5,366 bases of DNA, taken from positions 1-5,366 of the forward strand of contig DATFDL010000716.1 in the NCBI GenBank assembly GCA_035252155.1, given 5' to 3'. The translations under genes were made by a program, and so were the position numbers. Under the pieces are notes generated by a model. It saw only the letters and a list, made by a program, of their open reading frames with translations, was not told where the DNA came from and ran no database searches. This DNA is from JAICLL01 sp035252155. Its GTDB lineage: Bacteria; Planctomycetota; Planctomycetia; Pirellulales; JAICIG01. This document shows, one piece after another, positions 1 to 5,366 of this stretch. How positions within the stretch are numbered: the stretch's first letter is position 1; each line of letters opens with the position of its first letter.

Positions 1-194
1 CCGCGATCAATAACAGCGCAACCGGCAAAAACAGCAGACGCATACAATCGCTAGCGAGGCTCGTGGATAGCTGGCGGCACTCTTCAGGCCATTGGAGCGC
101 CGTCTATCATCGTCAACCGCGGTTTGGCTACGACATGAAGCGCGGCGTCAACGGCATCTGGTATGCGACCGGGCTGTTTGGAAACTACCAGTGA
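1..194 (+). CDS. C-terminal end of a CAP/SCP-like domain protein (partial, 5' end outside window)
   Basis: The reading frame starting at base 3 is open from the window edge to a TGA at 192-194 and gives 63 residues. The segment W24-R-H-S-S-G-H30-W31 followed by G42-Y-D-M and then N50-G-I-W-Y-A-T-G-L-F59-G resembles the end of the CAP (cysteine-rich secretory/SCP-like) fold. That fold has a conserved helix ending in S-x-G-H, and its last strand carries an aromatic-rich W-Y-x-x-x-F-G pattern. CAP proteins are usually secreted, with H and E residues lining a cavity. Only one His-containing motif is visible here, so neither a signal peptide nor the rest of the active cavity can be checked. The assignment rests on motif memory over a short stretch. 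The same direction as the next gene suggests a loose cluster, but a repeat array begins at the base after the stop codon. Confidence 0.55.
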   Translation, partial: AINNSATGKNSRRIQSLARLVDSWRHSSGHWSAVYHRQPRFGYDMKRGVNGIWYATGLFGNYQ

Positions 195-248
195 GGGTGA
201 CGCGAGGGTTCAGGGTGACGCGAGGGTTCAGGGTGACGCGAGGCTTCA
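195..248. repeat. Three tandem 18-bp direct repeats
   Basis: The unit GGGTGACGCGAGGGTTCA occurs at 195-212 and 213-230 exactly. It occurs at 231-248 with one change (GGCTTCA in place of GGGTTCA). Each unit can be read as an 11-bp spacer plus one GGGTTCA heptamer, so the array is a composite of the simpler heptamer repeat that follows it. It starts on the first base after the stop codon of the preceding gene. Confidence 0.95.
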
Positions 249-269
249 GGGTTCAGGGTTCAGGGTTCA
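249..269. repeat. Three tandem GGGTTCA heptamers (left arm)
   Basis: GGGTTCA is repeated without interruption at 249-255, 256-262 and 263-269, continuing from the heptamer that ends the last 18-bp unit. It is followed by GCATTTTTG. The right-hand cluster carries the same heptamer in reverse orientation. Confidence 0.95.
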
Positions 270-392
270 GCATTTTTGTGAACCCGTGTCGTGACTTTAT
301 CCCGAAACCGGATTCCCACTACCCAGCGCTCATGAGCGATGGCAGCCCACGAGGAATCAACCACCACACCTTGAACGCCTGCGCCAAGATGC

Positions 393-420
393 TGAACCCT
401 GAACCCTGAACCCTGAACCC
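393..420. repeat. Four tandem TGAACCC heptamers (right arm, inverted)
   Basis: TGAACCC is repeated at 393-399, 400-406, 407-413 and 414-420. It is the reverse complement of the heptamer at 249-269. On the minus strand this gives four GGG runs separated by four-base TTCA loops, which fits the usual sequence rule for a G-quadruplex. Confidence 0.95.
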
Positions 421-430
421 TCTCGTACCT

Positions 431-591
431 AGAACGATTATTCCAGCTCGAACGGTCGCACCGCCTGCCGGTTTCAATTTCACCACGCCGACGTTGAAAA
501 AAGCCCCCAACTTGCCATTTTCGGTGGTAGGGTTGATGCGCGAACCGTTTTGTCCGCATCCCGACTTGGCTGCGCTGGGAGCATACCAACC
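431..591. other. Leader region upstream of the DUF11 lipoprotein gene; no confident promoter
   Basis: About 160 bases separate the repeat element from the lipoprotein ATG. I looked for a sigma-70-type promoter. Candidates such as TTGAAA at 494-499 or TTGCCA at 512-517 lack a good -10 partner at normal spacing, so none is called. The minus strand is open here (for example I-N-P-T-T-E-N-G-K-L-G-A-F-F-N-V-G, roughly 540-490), but it runs into the heptamer repeats without a stop. I cannot match it to a family, so it may be chance or a decayed gene fragment. Confidence 0.4.
576..581 (+). promoter_or_regulatory. Possible ribosome binding site for the DUF11 lipoprotein gene
   Basis: TGGGAG lies 10 bases before the ATG at 592. 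It is a partial match to the Shine-Dalgarno core and supports 592 over the upstream TTG at 550, which has no purine-rich stretch at a suitable distance. Planctomycete genes often lack strong Shine-Dalgarno sites, so this is weak evidence. Confidence 0.35.
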
Positions 592-2655
592 ATGGTCCGG
601 CCGACGATTCACCACCGCTGGTGGATGACCATCGTCGGCGGCTGCGCCTTGGTTTTGGGCGGCTGTGCTTCGGGACGGATGCCGATAGTCGATCCCACCG
701 GGCAGCGGTTTTTTATTCCGGGGCCGCTTGTTCGCACGGCGGAACCTGCCCCGCCCGGCCACCACGACCCGGTGCGCTTGCAGCTTACGCCCGCCAAGGT
801 GATCGCGCCGGTCGGCGCCGAGGTGCTGTTGCTGGCGGGCGTCTGCGGGCCCGACGGCTATCTGCTGGCCCGCGAACGCGTCGAATGGATGCTTGCGTCG
901 GGCGGAGTGGGCGAATTTCTGGCGGTCGGCCGGCAGACGCCGCTCGATTGGTTCGCGGGCTTTCCGACCTGGCCCCGCAAGGTGACCAACACCTACGCCA
1001 TCGGCAGCACGTCGTCGCGCTACCTGTGTCTCACGCGAGGCACGCCCACACCGACCGATGACTTTCCGGTCGAACGCGGGCAAGCGTGGATCGCGGTGAC
1101 TTCGCCGGTCGAAGGCACCAGTTACGTCACCGCCTACGCACCGGGCGTCAACGGCTGGGACGCGCATCGTCAAACCTCGCTCATTCATTGGGTCGACGCC
1201 GAGTTCGCCTATCCGCCGCCGGCAATCAAACCGATCGGCACGCGGCACACTCTCACCACGGTCGTCACGCGCCATACCACGCACGAGCCGATCGTGGGGT
1301 GGCGGGTGCGCTATGAAGTCTCCGGCGGCGCCTCGGCCGGTTTTTCGCCCGACGGTTCGCCGGTCATCGAAGTGGCCACCAACGAACAGGGCCAAGCCAG
1401 TGTGGAGATCTACCAGCTTTCGCCCCAGCCCGGCATAAGCAATGTCTCGATCCAAGTGATCCGCCCAGAAGATGCAACCGGCGGCGAGCGATTTGTCATC
1501 AGCAGCGGCAGCACGACGATGACGTGGAGCTCGCCCGATGTGGCAACGCCCGCGGCGCCCGCGACAGGCGCGGCCGCGGCGCCGGCGTTGCGCGTCGACG
1601 TCACCGCGCCGGCCCAGGCAGAGGTGGGCGACAAAGTCACCTTTGCGGTGCGCGTGATCAACGCCGGCACGGGACCCGCAGCCGGCATCGTACTGGTCGA
1701 CCGCTACGATGCGGGATTGGAGCACGAAAGCCAGCCGGGCGAGGGCAATCGCGTGATCGAGCGTGAGCTGGGCGATTTGTGGCCCGGACAAACCAAAGAG
1801 GTCGATGTCACGTTGCAGGTGCTGTCCGCGGGTGAGCTGTGCAACGTGGTCGAGGTGCATGCCGCCGGCGGCGCGCAGGCCAGCGGCAAGGCATGCGTAT
1901 CGGCCGGTCAGCCGGCCGCCGCGATCTCCGCCGGGCCGCCGCAATTGAAAGTTACCAAGACCGGGCCGCCCCGCAAAGAAGCCGGCCAAGACGCCGACTT
2001 CACGATCGAAGTGACCAACTCCGGGCAAGCGCCGGTGACGGATTTTACCGTGACCGACCATTTCGACGTGGCGCTCCAGCCGCAAGAGGCCACCCAGGGG
2101 GCCGAGGAGGACGGCGGCGATTTGACCTGGCATTTCGACCGGCTTGAACCGGGGCAAACCACGCGGTTGAAGGTGGTCTGCCGTTGTCTCGAACCGGCCG
2201 ACAACACCTGTAATCGGGTGGTGGTGACCACTCCCGACGGCGGCCGGGCCGAGGCCGAGGCGTGCCTGGAAGTGACGCCGGCGGGCACGCGACTCAGCGC
2301 GGCGATTTCCGAAGAGCGGGATCCCGTGGCGACCGGCAACGAGACAACGTACCTGATTCAGGTGCGCAACAACGGCGCGGCGGACGAGCGGCAAGTGACG
2401 GTCACGGTGACGCTGCCCGACCAGGTGCAAGCGGTCGCCGACGGGGCAGAGGGTCCTACGAAGGCCACGATTCGCGGCAACACGGTTCAGTTTGCGGCGG
2501 TCGCGCAGCTTGCGGCCGATGCCACGCTGGAGTACCACGTGCGGGCCAAGGCAGCGAAGCCCGGCAACGGCGTGGCCCGGGCCGTGGTCAACGCCCAGGG
2601 ACTCGCTCAGCCCATCACCGCCGAAGAAACCACGACGGTAGTAAGCCGTCCCTAG
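592..2655 (+). CDS. Surface/periplasmic lipoprotein with Ig-like modules and three DUF11 repeats
   Basis: The product is 687 aa. Residues 1-25 form a lipoprotein signal: a basic start (R3, H7, H8, R9), the hydrophobic stretch M12-L22 and the lipobox L22-G-G-C25. A26 and S27 follow, with no Asp at +2, so outer-membrane sorting is plausible. Residues about 60-205 and 213-290 are beta-rich. The second block (K-P-I-G-T-R-H-T-L-T-T-V-V, later A-T-N-E-Q-G-Q-A-S-V-E) resembles an invasin-type Big_1 Ig fold. An Ala/Pro linker (318-332) leads to three DUF11-like modules at about 333-437, 450-561 and 567-685. Each module has an alternating I/V-x-V-x-N-x-G strand (V355-N357-G359, V474-N476-G478, V591-N593-G595). 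Modules 1 and 2 also share P-G-Q-T and a C-N-x-V-x-V ... A-C pair (C417/C435; C540/C558). DUF11 modules are known from large surface and adhesion-like proteins, and no catalytic motif is seen, so a structural or binding role is likely. ATG 592 is chosen over TTG 550 because of the signal peptide shape and the weak RBS; ATG 625 would remove the basic n-region. A bound partner cannot be inferred. Confidence 0.88.
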   Translation: MVRPTIHHRWWMTIVGGCALVLGGCASGRMPIVDPTGQRFFIPGPLVRTAEPAPPGHHDPVRLQLTPAKVIAPVGAEVLLLAGVCGPDGYLLARERVEWMLASGGVGEFLAVGRQTPLDWFAGFPTWPRKVTNTYAIGSTSSRYLCLTRGTPTPTDDFPVERGQAWIAVTSPVEGTSYVTAYAPGVNGWDAHRQTSLIHWVDAEFAYPPPAIKPIGTRHTLTTVVTRHTTHEPIVGWRVRYEVSGGASAGFSPDGSPVIEVATNEQGQASVEIYQLSPQPGISNVSIQVIRPEDATGGERFVISSGSTTMTWSSPDVATPAAPATGAAAAPALRVDVTAPAQAEVGDKVTFAVRVINAGTGPAAGIVLVDRYDAGLEHESQPGEGNRVIERELGDLWPGQTKEVDVTLQVLSAGELCNVVEVHAAGGAQASGKACVSAGQPAAAISAGPPQLKVTKTGPPRKEAGQDADFTIEVTNSGQAPVTDFTVTDHFDVALQPQEATQGAEEDGGDLTWHFDRLEPGQTTRLKVVCRCLEPADNTCNRVVVTTPDGGRAEAEACLEVTPAGTRLSAAISEERDPVATGNETTYLIQVRNNGAADERQVTVTVTLPDQVQAVADGAEGPTKATIRGNTVQFAAVAQLAADATLEYHVRAKAAKPGNGVARAVVNAQGLAQPITAEETTTVVSRP

Positions 2656-2946
2656 TGCTCAGTCAACCGAGAGTTGATGGTTACCATTGTCGCCGGGAAT
2701 CTCTTGGGTGCCACGGCATCCGCCGTGGCGCGGTTGGCATTGAGCCGACGCGCGACGCAGATCGCCGCGGCGGACGCCGTCTGAAGCCAGCCTAAGTCAT
2801 GCCCAAGAGTAGATCCGCACGGCGTCCGTCGCAGCGACAGCGATTGAGCCGATCGCAACGTCGCTCGCGCTGCGACGGATGCCGTGGCACCCTGGCAAAT
2901 CCTTCCCTCCTTCAGCACATGGCTGCCTGATCACTGGCGCGGAATC
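2656..2946. other. Intergenic region between convergent genes
   Basis: These 291 bases separate the DUF11 lipoprotein stop (2653-2655) from the stop of the minus-strand metallohydrolase (2947-2949). Apart from the palindromic element at 2706-2892 I see no gene, RNA gene or classic stem-plus-T-run terminator. Confidence 0.6.
2706..2892. repeat. Imperfect palindrome of about 187 bp with nested inverted repeats between convergent genes
   Basis: GGGTGCCACGGCATCCG at 2706-2722 is the exact reverse complement of 2876-2892 (17 bp). A second, inner pair, CGGACGCCGT at 2771-2780 and its complement at 2819-2828, shares nearly the same centre (about 2799), so the segment as a whole is a degraded palindrome. 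A small local hairpin (GCCACGG 2710-2716 with CCGTGGC 2723-2729, 6-base loop) sits in the left arm. ATTGAGCCGA also occurs directly repeated at 2739-2748 and 2843-2852. There is no open frame with gene character. It may be a MITE or REP-type dispersed repeat. Its place between two converging stop codons would also let it act as a two-way transcription barrier, although no U-tract follows the stems. Confidence 0.7.
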
Positions 2947-5271
2947 TCACTCTCCGGCGCATTCGCTCAAGATTTTGCGATAGGCCTGGCGGGCCGCCTC
3001 GAAGGCCTTTTCGGCCGCGTCGTGTTCGGCGCCGGCCCGGATGGCGGGCGATTTTCGTTTCCAACATACATCGACCGCGTCTAAGCACCACTGAGCGCTC
3101 TTCTTGCTGGCCCGGATTGGCTTGCCATCGATTTCGACAAACACCGGATTGGTGTGCGCGCTCGGGAAGACCCGCAGCGCTACCCAGCACGACGACTGCG
3201 GCTGATAGTCGAACGCGACGTCGCAGAGCGAGCCATCGGCCTCCACCGGGCGGGTCTCGACCGAGCGGCCGTTGACGATCAGCTCGACCGGCACCTGGCG
3301 CTTGTCGCCGATCCGAGCACGCTCGACATGCCAATAGGGTTTTTGATCGAGCGGCTTGCGGCGGATGTTGTCGCGCGGCTGTTCTTCGAGCATTGCCGCC
3401 ACACGGGCATGCACACGCAACTTGTCGCCCTTGTCGGCCGCCAGCACGCTGGGCCGTCCGTCCTCGCCCGGTTCGCCCACGCCAAGCGCTTTCTCGCCGT
3501 CGGCCACTTGAAAATCGACCAGGTGCGTCAACCCGTCGCAGCAATAACTGCGGCCGTCGCGGATGCCTTCGACCCATTGGTCGTAGTCGAGTAGTTTGCC
3601 CGGCTGAGCGCTCATTTTCACATAGGCCCGGCCCAGCCCCACGCGGTCGCCGTAGATGCACGGAAAGTCGGTCTCGCCGCTGATCCGGCTGGTGTAGCCA
3701 CAGTTGAGCGTGTGATACCAGATGTTCAGCTCCCATACGATGGGCGTGTCGACGGCGGAGATAAAGTCGCAGGCGCCGGCCGTCACGTCGGCGATGAATT
3801 CGTTGGCACCGATGCCATCGAAGGCCGGCATCTCGTAGTTCGGCAGCTTGGTTGACTTGACTTGCAAGCCCCAGCCGCTGTGCGAAAAACCAACGACTCC
3901 GCCTTGCTTCTTGCCCCACTCGAGCACGGGCAGGTCCCAGCTAGGCCACTGCTCGATGCGCGTCGTGCCGGGATAATCGTCTTCCTTCAACCGCAGCAAA
4001 CAGAGATGACCCGAGTGCGAGCTGGGAAAGCCCGATACCTCGACGTCGTAGCGCATCACGTTGCGCGGTGTCGAAAGCTCGCTCACTTTGCCCTCAAAGA
4101 ATTGCTTCTGGTGATACCAGCACGGTCCCCACGAGAGCACGCAGCCGATGTTCAAATCTTCGCCGGCGATGTGCCGCAGCATGTCGGTGGGCGTGACGCC
4201 CTCGGTCGGCGCTTCGTAGTGAGCGCAGCCGGCAGCGTGTACGTGATGGTCGCCCGAATACCACCCCAGGTCGGCCACCTTGATCCACCGCTCGAGCTTG
4301 AACGACTCGTGGTGCTCCTTGGCGTCGGGCACCGTCATCGAGCGTTTGAGAATGCGGTACTCGGGCCCGCGCGTGTAGGTGACTTCGTACTCGCCCGGCG
4401 GCAAGGACACCGATTCGCCGTCGGCCCGGTAAATCTGATCGTGAAAGAACAGGTCGGGCGCCAGCCGCCGGCTGCGTGAGGGGTAGACCCGCCCCTGAGC
4501 GTCGCGAAACACAAATTGCCCGGTGGTGGGCCGGTCGTCGTCGTCGGCCACGGCAAGCGTGACCTGGGCGGCGGGCTGGCAAGCGAACAGCGCGTTCACT
4601 TCGTTGCGAAAGCCGAGGTCTTGCGTGCCCTGGCCGACATCGAAGGCCAGTTTGGCCTCGCGGCGGCCGGAGTCGCGGCTGTAGAGTTCGAGCACGCGAT
4701 ATTCCAGCGCTAGCCCCGAGAGCCGGGGCGCCAGCGGCTGCTGGTCGAAGGTTTTCAGTTCGAGCCAGCGGTCGGCCAGCTCGTCGGGCGAGATCGAAGC
4801 GGCGGCGTTGGGCTTGCCCGACGATGGCACCACCTGTGGCGCGGCGTTCGGGCTGCTGGCCTTCAGCGCGGCGGTGACGCCGGCCTCGTTGTGTACCTTG
4901 ACCAAAAAAACCCGCCAGCCGTGCTCGACCAATTCCGGCTTGGCCGATCCCAGCGCCACCTTCACCCGGCTTTCGGGGTTGATGTTGACGCCCACCAGGC
5001 AGAGCGGATCGAGGACGCGCTGGATTTTTTCGATCGCTGCCGCGTCATCCGGTTCGGCCAGGACTTTGTCGAGCGCTTCCTGCCGCGACTTGCTGAGCGG
5101 GCTGCCTAAAAGCTCCAGGGCCTGGGCGACCCGCCGTACTTGGGCCTTGAGCGGCTGCGATTCGAGGCCGCTTACCAGCGGCAGCGCGGCAGGCTCTGCC
5201 GAATATGCCGCCTGGAAACAACATCCGCAAAAGAGCGTGGTACAGATTACGGCCCGTACGATCGCGTTCAT
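2947..5271 (-). CDS. Secreted CehA/McbA-type PHP-fold metallohydrolase
   Basis: The product is 774 aa. Residues 1 to about 25 are a Sec-type signal (R6, hydrophobic 7-22, cleavage near A-Y-S-A25|E-P), so it is exported. Residues 40-230 are a family-specific N-terminal region. About 235-315 is a beta-sandwich like the carboxypeptidase regulatory fold (F-R-D-A-Q-G, later L-P-P-G-E-Y-E-V-T-Y-T). The PHP-type catalytic domain spans about 335-590. Candidate metal ligands are D341, H343 and H345 in G-D-H-H-V-H, followed by E357 (P-T-E-G-V), H422 (S-G-H-L), H464 (F-S-H-S-G-W-G), E491 (N-E-F) and D535 (S-G-E-T-D-F-P). The C-terminus has a beta-rich part (about 610-715) and a closing helix (747-770). 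CehA (carbaryl hydrolase) and McbA are the named relatives, but planctomycete members are long and of unknown substrate, so ester or phosphoester hydrolysis is only a family-level guess. ATG 5271 is chosen because it begins the signal peptide and lies 2 bases after the upstream stop. The open frame runs upstream to 5331, but that part overlaps the preceding gene. Confidence 0.87.
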   Translation of the reverse strand: MNAIVRAVICTTLFCGCCFQAAYSAEPAALPLVSGLESQPLKAQVRRVAQALELLGSPLSKSRQEALDKVLAEPDDAAAIEKIQRVLDPLCLVGVNINPESRVKVALGSAKPELVEHGWRVFLVKVHNEAGVTAALKASSPNAAPQVVPSSGKPNAAASISPDELADRWLELKTFDQQPLAPRLSGLALEYRVLELYSRDSGRREAKLAFDVGQGTQDLGFRNEVNALFACQPAAQVTLAVADDDDRPTTGQFVFRDAQGRVYPSRSRRLAPDLFFHDQIYRADGESVSLPPGEYEVTYTRGPEYRILKRSMTVPDAKEHHESFKLERWIKVADLGWYSGDHHVHAAGCAHYEAPTEGVTPTDMLRHIAGEDLNIGCVLSWGPCWYHQKQFFEGKVSELSTPRNVMRYDVEVSGFPSSHSGHLCLLRLKEDDYPGTTRIEQWPSWDLPVLEWGKKQGGVVGFSHSGWGLQVKSTKLPNYEMPAFDGIGANEFIADVTAGACDFISAVDTPIVWELNIWYHTLNCGYTSRISGETDFPCIYGDRVGLGRAYVKMSAQPGKLLDYDQWVEGIRDGRSYCCDGLTHLVDFQVADGEKALGVGEPGEDGRPSVLAADKGDKLRVHARVAAMLEEQPRDNIRRKPLDQKPYWHVERARIGDKRQVPVELIVNGRSVETRPVEADGSLCDVAFDYQPQSSCWVALRVFPSAHTNPVFVEIDGKPIRASKKSAQWCLDAVDVCWKRKSPAIRAGAEHDAAEKAFEAARQAYRKILSECAGE

Positions 5272-5276
5272 GGTCA
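5269..5276 (-). promoter_or_regulatory. Stop-start junction suggesting translational coupling
   Basis: On the minus strand the junction reads TGA-CC-ATG: the upstream stop and the metallohydrolase start are 2 bases apart. No Shine-Dalgarno site stands at a normal distance. The nearest purine-rich stretch, AAGGAA at 5298-5293, ends about 21 bases before the ATG. Re-initiation by ribosomes finishing the upstream gene is the simplest reading. Confidence 0.6.
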
Positions 5277-5366
5277 CTCGATAAAAATGAATTCCTTGGA
5301 ATTGAAAATCACGTGGCACAGATCGGCCCATGCCTCTACATCGTTCGTCGCCCTGTACCGCTGTTT
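5274..5366 (-). CDS. C-terminal end of a DUF1553 (PSD1)-type planctomycete protein (partial, 5' end outside window)
   Basis: The minus-strand frame is open from the window edge to a TGA (5276-5274) and gives 30 residues. They end in W-A-D-L-C-H-V-I-F-N-S-K-E-F-I-F-I-E, the kind of ending I associate with DUF1553/PSD1 proteins. These are large planctomycete proteins that often also carry DUF1549 and a cytochrome c-like PSCyt1 domain. Their biochemical role is not established. The stop lies 2 bases before the ATG of the metallohydrolase gene, so both genes share a transcript. The identification rests on a short but distinctive tail. The heme motif and other domains, if present, are outside the window. 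Confidence 0.72.
   Translation of the reverse strand, partial: KQRYRATNDVEAWADLCHVIFNSKEFIFIE

Larger units (their letters stand above)
231..430. repeat. Inverted-repeat-bounded element built from GGGTTCA heptamers (candidate non-autonomous mobile or REP-like element)
   Basis: Bases 248-273 are the exact reverse complement of 389-414 (26 bp). The match continues outward imperfectly to about 231 and 430, because the flank GGTACGAGAGGG on the minus strand resembles the 18-bp unit GGTGACGCGAGGG with one gap and one change. Between the arms lies a core of about 115 bp containing the perfect palindrome CGCTCATGAGCG at 327-338. There is no transposase and no convincing gene in the core. Possible readings are a small mobilised repeat, a hairpin-forming intergenic repeat, or two independent heptamer expansions in opposite directions. 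No target-site duplication is evident. Confidence 0.6.

Noticed and set aside
92..409. Plus-strand open frame reading through the repeats
   Set aside because: It overlaps the CAP-like tail in another frame, and its middle is only a translation of the tandem repeats (R-V-T-R-G-F repeated), so it is not a gene.
195..430. CRISPR array
   Set aside because: The repeats are 7 and 18 bp, directly adjacent with no unique spacers of uniform length, and part of them is inverted. This is not CRISPR architecture.
494..522. TTGAAA with an AT-rich stretch about 17 bases downstream as a promoter for the lipoprotein gene
   Set aside because: The downstream hexamer (ATTTTC) is a poor -10 match, and nothing else sets it apart, so it is not called.
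319..2538. Very long minus-strand open frame (739 codons) antisense to the DUF11 lipoprotein gene
   Set aside because: Its translation is rich in Arg, Gly, His and Ala with no domain pattern, and it runs through the heptamer repeats. The plus-strand frame has a signal peptide and recognisable modules. In high-GC DNA such antisense frames stay open because of third-position G/C bias.
2710..2729. Intrinsic terminator for the lipoprotein gene
   Set aside because: The 7-bp stem is GC-rich, but no T-run follows on either strand. It is better described as part of the larger palindrome.
2912..3919. Minus-strand frame of 335 codons inside the metallohydrolase gene
   Set aside because: It is an alternative frame of the same strand with Arg-rich composition. 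The metallohydrolase frame has coherent family motifs over the full stretch.
3862..4479. Plus-strand frame of 205 codons opposite the metallohydrolase
   Set aside because: It is an antisense shadow with no recognisable domain, lying entirely inside a well-supported gene.
5272..5331. Upstream extension of the metallohydrolase start (20 extra codons)
   Set aside because: The extension would overlap the coding end of the DUF1553-like gene and would place a non-signal stretch before the signal peptide. ATG 5271 fits both the signal peptide and the coupling.

Overview
The window looks like a high-GC planctomycete chromosome, probably of the Pirellulales type. This is inferred from gene content, since no rRNA is present. 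A DUF1553 (PSD1)-type C-terminus sits next to a secreted CehA/McbA-type PHP metallohydrolase. There is also a lipoprotein with Cys-paired DUF11 repeats, a CAP-domain tail, and a GGGTTCA heptamer repeat cluster. No plasmid, phage, CRISPR, tRNA or rRNA signature was seen.

Layout. Bases 1-194 (+) hold the last 63 codons of a protein that looks like a CAP/SCP-domain extracellular protein. Directly after its stop comes a repeat cluster: three 18-bp units, then three GGGTTCA heptamers, a unique core of about 115 bp, and four heptamers in inverted orientation, ending near 430. Bases 431-591 are leader sequence with no assured function. Bases 592-2655 (+) encode a 687-aa outer-membrane-type lipoprotein with Ig-like (Big_1-like) N-terminal modules and three DUF11 modules. 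Bases 2656-2946 separate two convergent genes and hold an imperfect palindrome of about 187 bp with nested inverted repeats. Bases 2947-5271 (-) encode a 774-aa secreted PHP-type metallohydrolase. Two bases upstream of its ATG is the stop codon of a second minus-strand gene, of which only the last 30 codons (5274-5366) are visible. That end looks like a DUF1553 protein.

How the genes relate. The two minus-strand genes are almost certainly one transcript and probably translationally coupled. This links a DUF1553-type protein to an exported metal-dependent hydrolase, although the substrate cannot be read from the sequence. The DUF11 lipoprotein and the CAP-like protein both look surface or periplasmic. 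They run in the same direction but are separated by the repeat cluster, so co-transcription is uncertain. All four genes appear to act at or beyond the cytoplasmic membrane. The least explained parts are the two non-coding repeat structures (195-430 and 2706-2892) and the coupled DUF1553/CehA pair. I see no convincing complete novel system inside this window.
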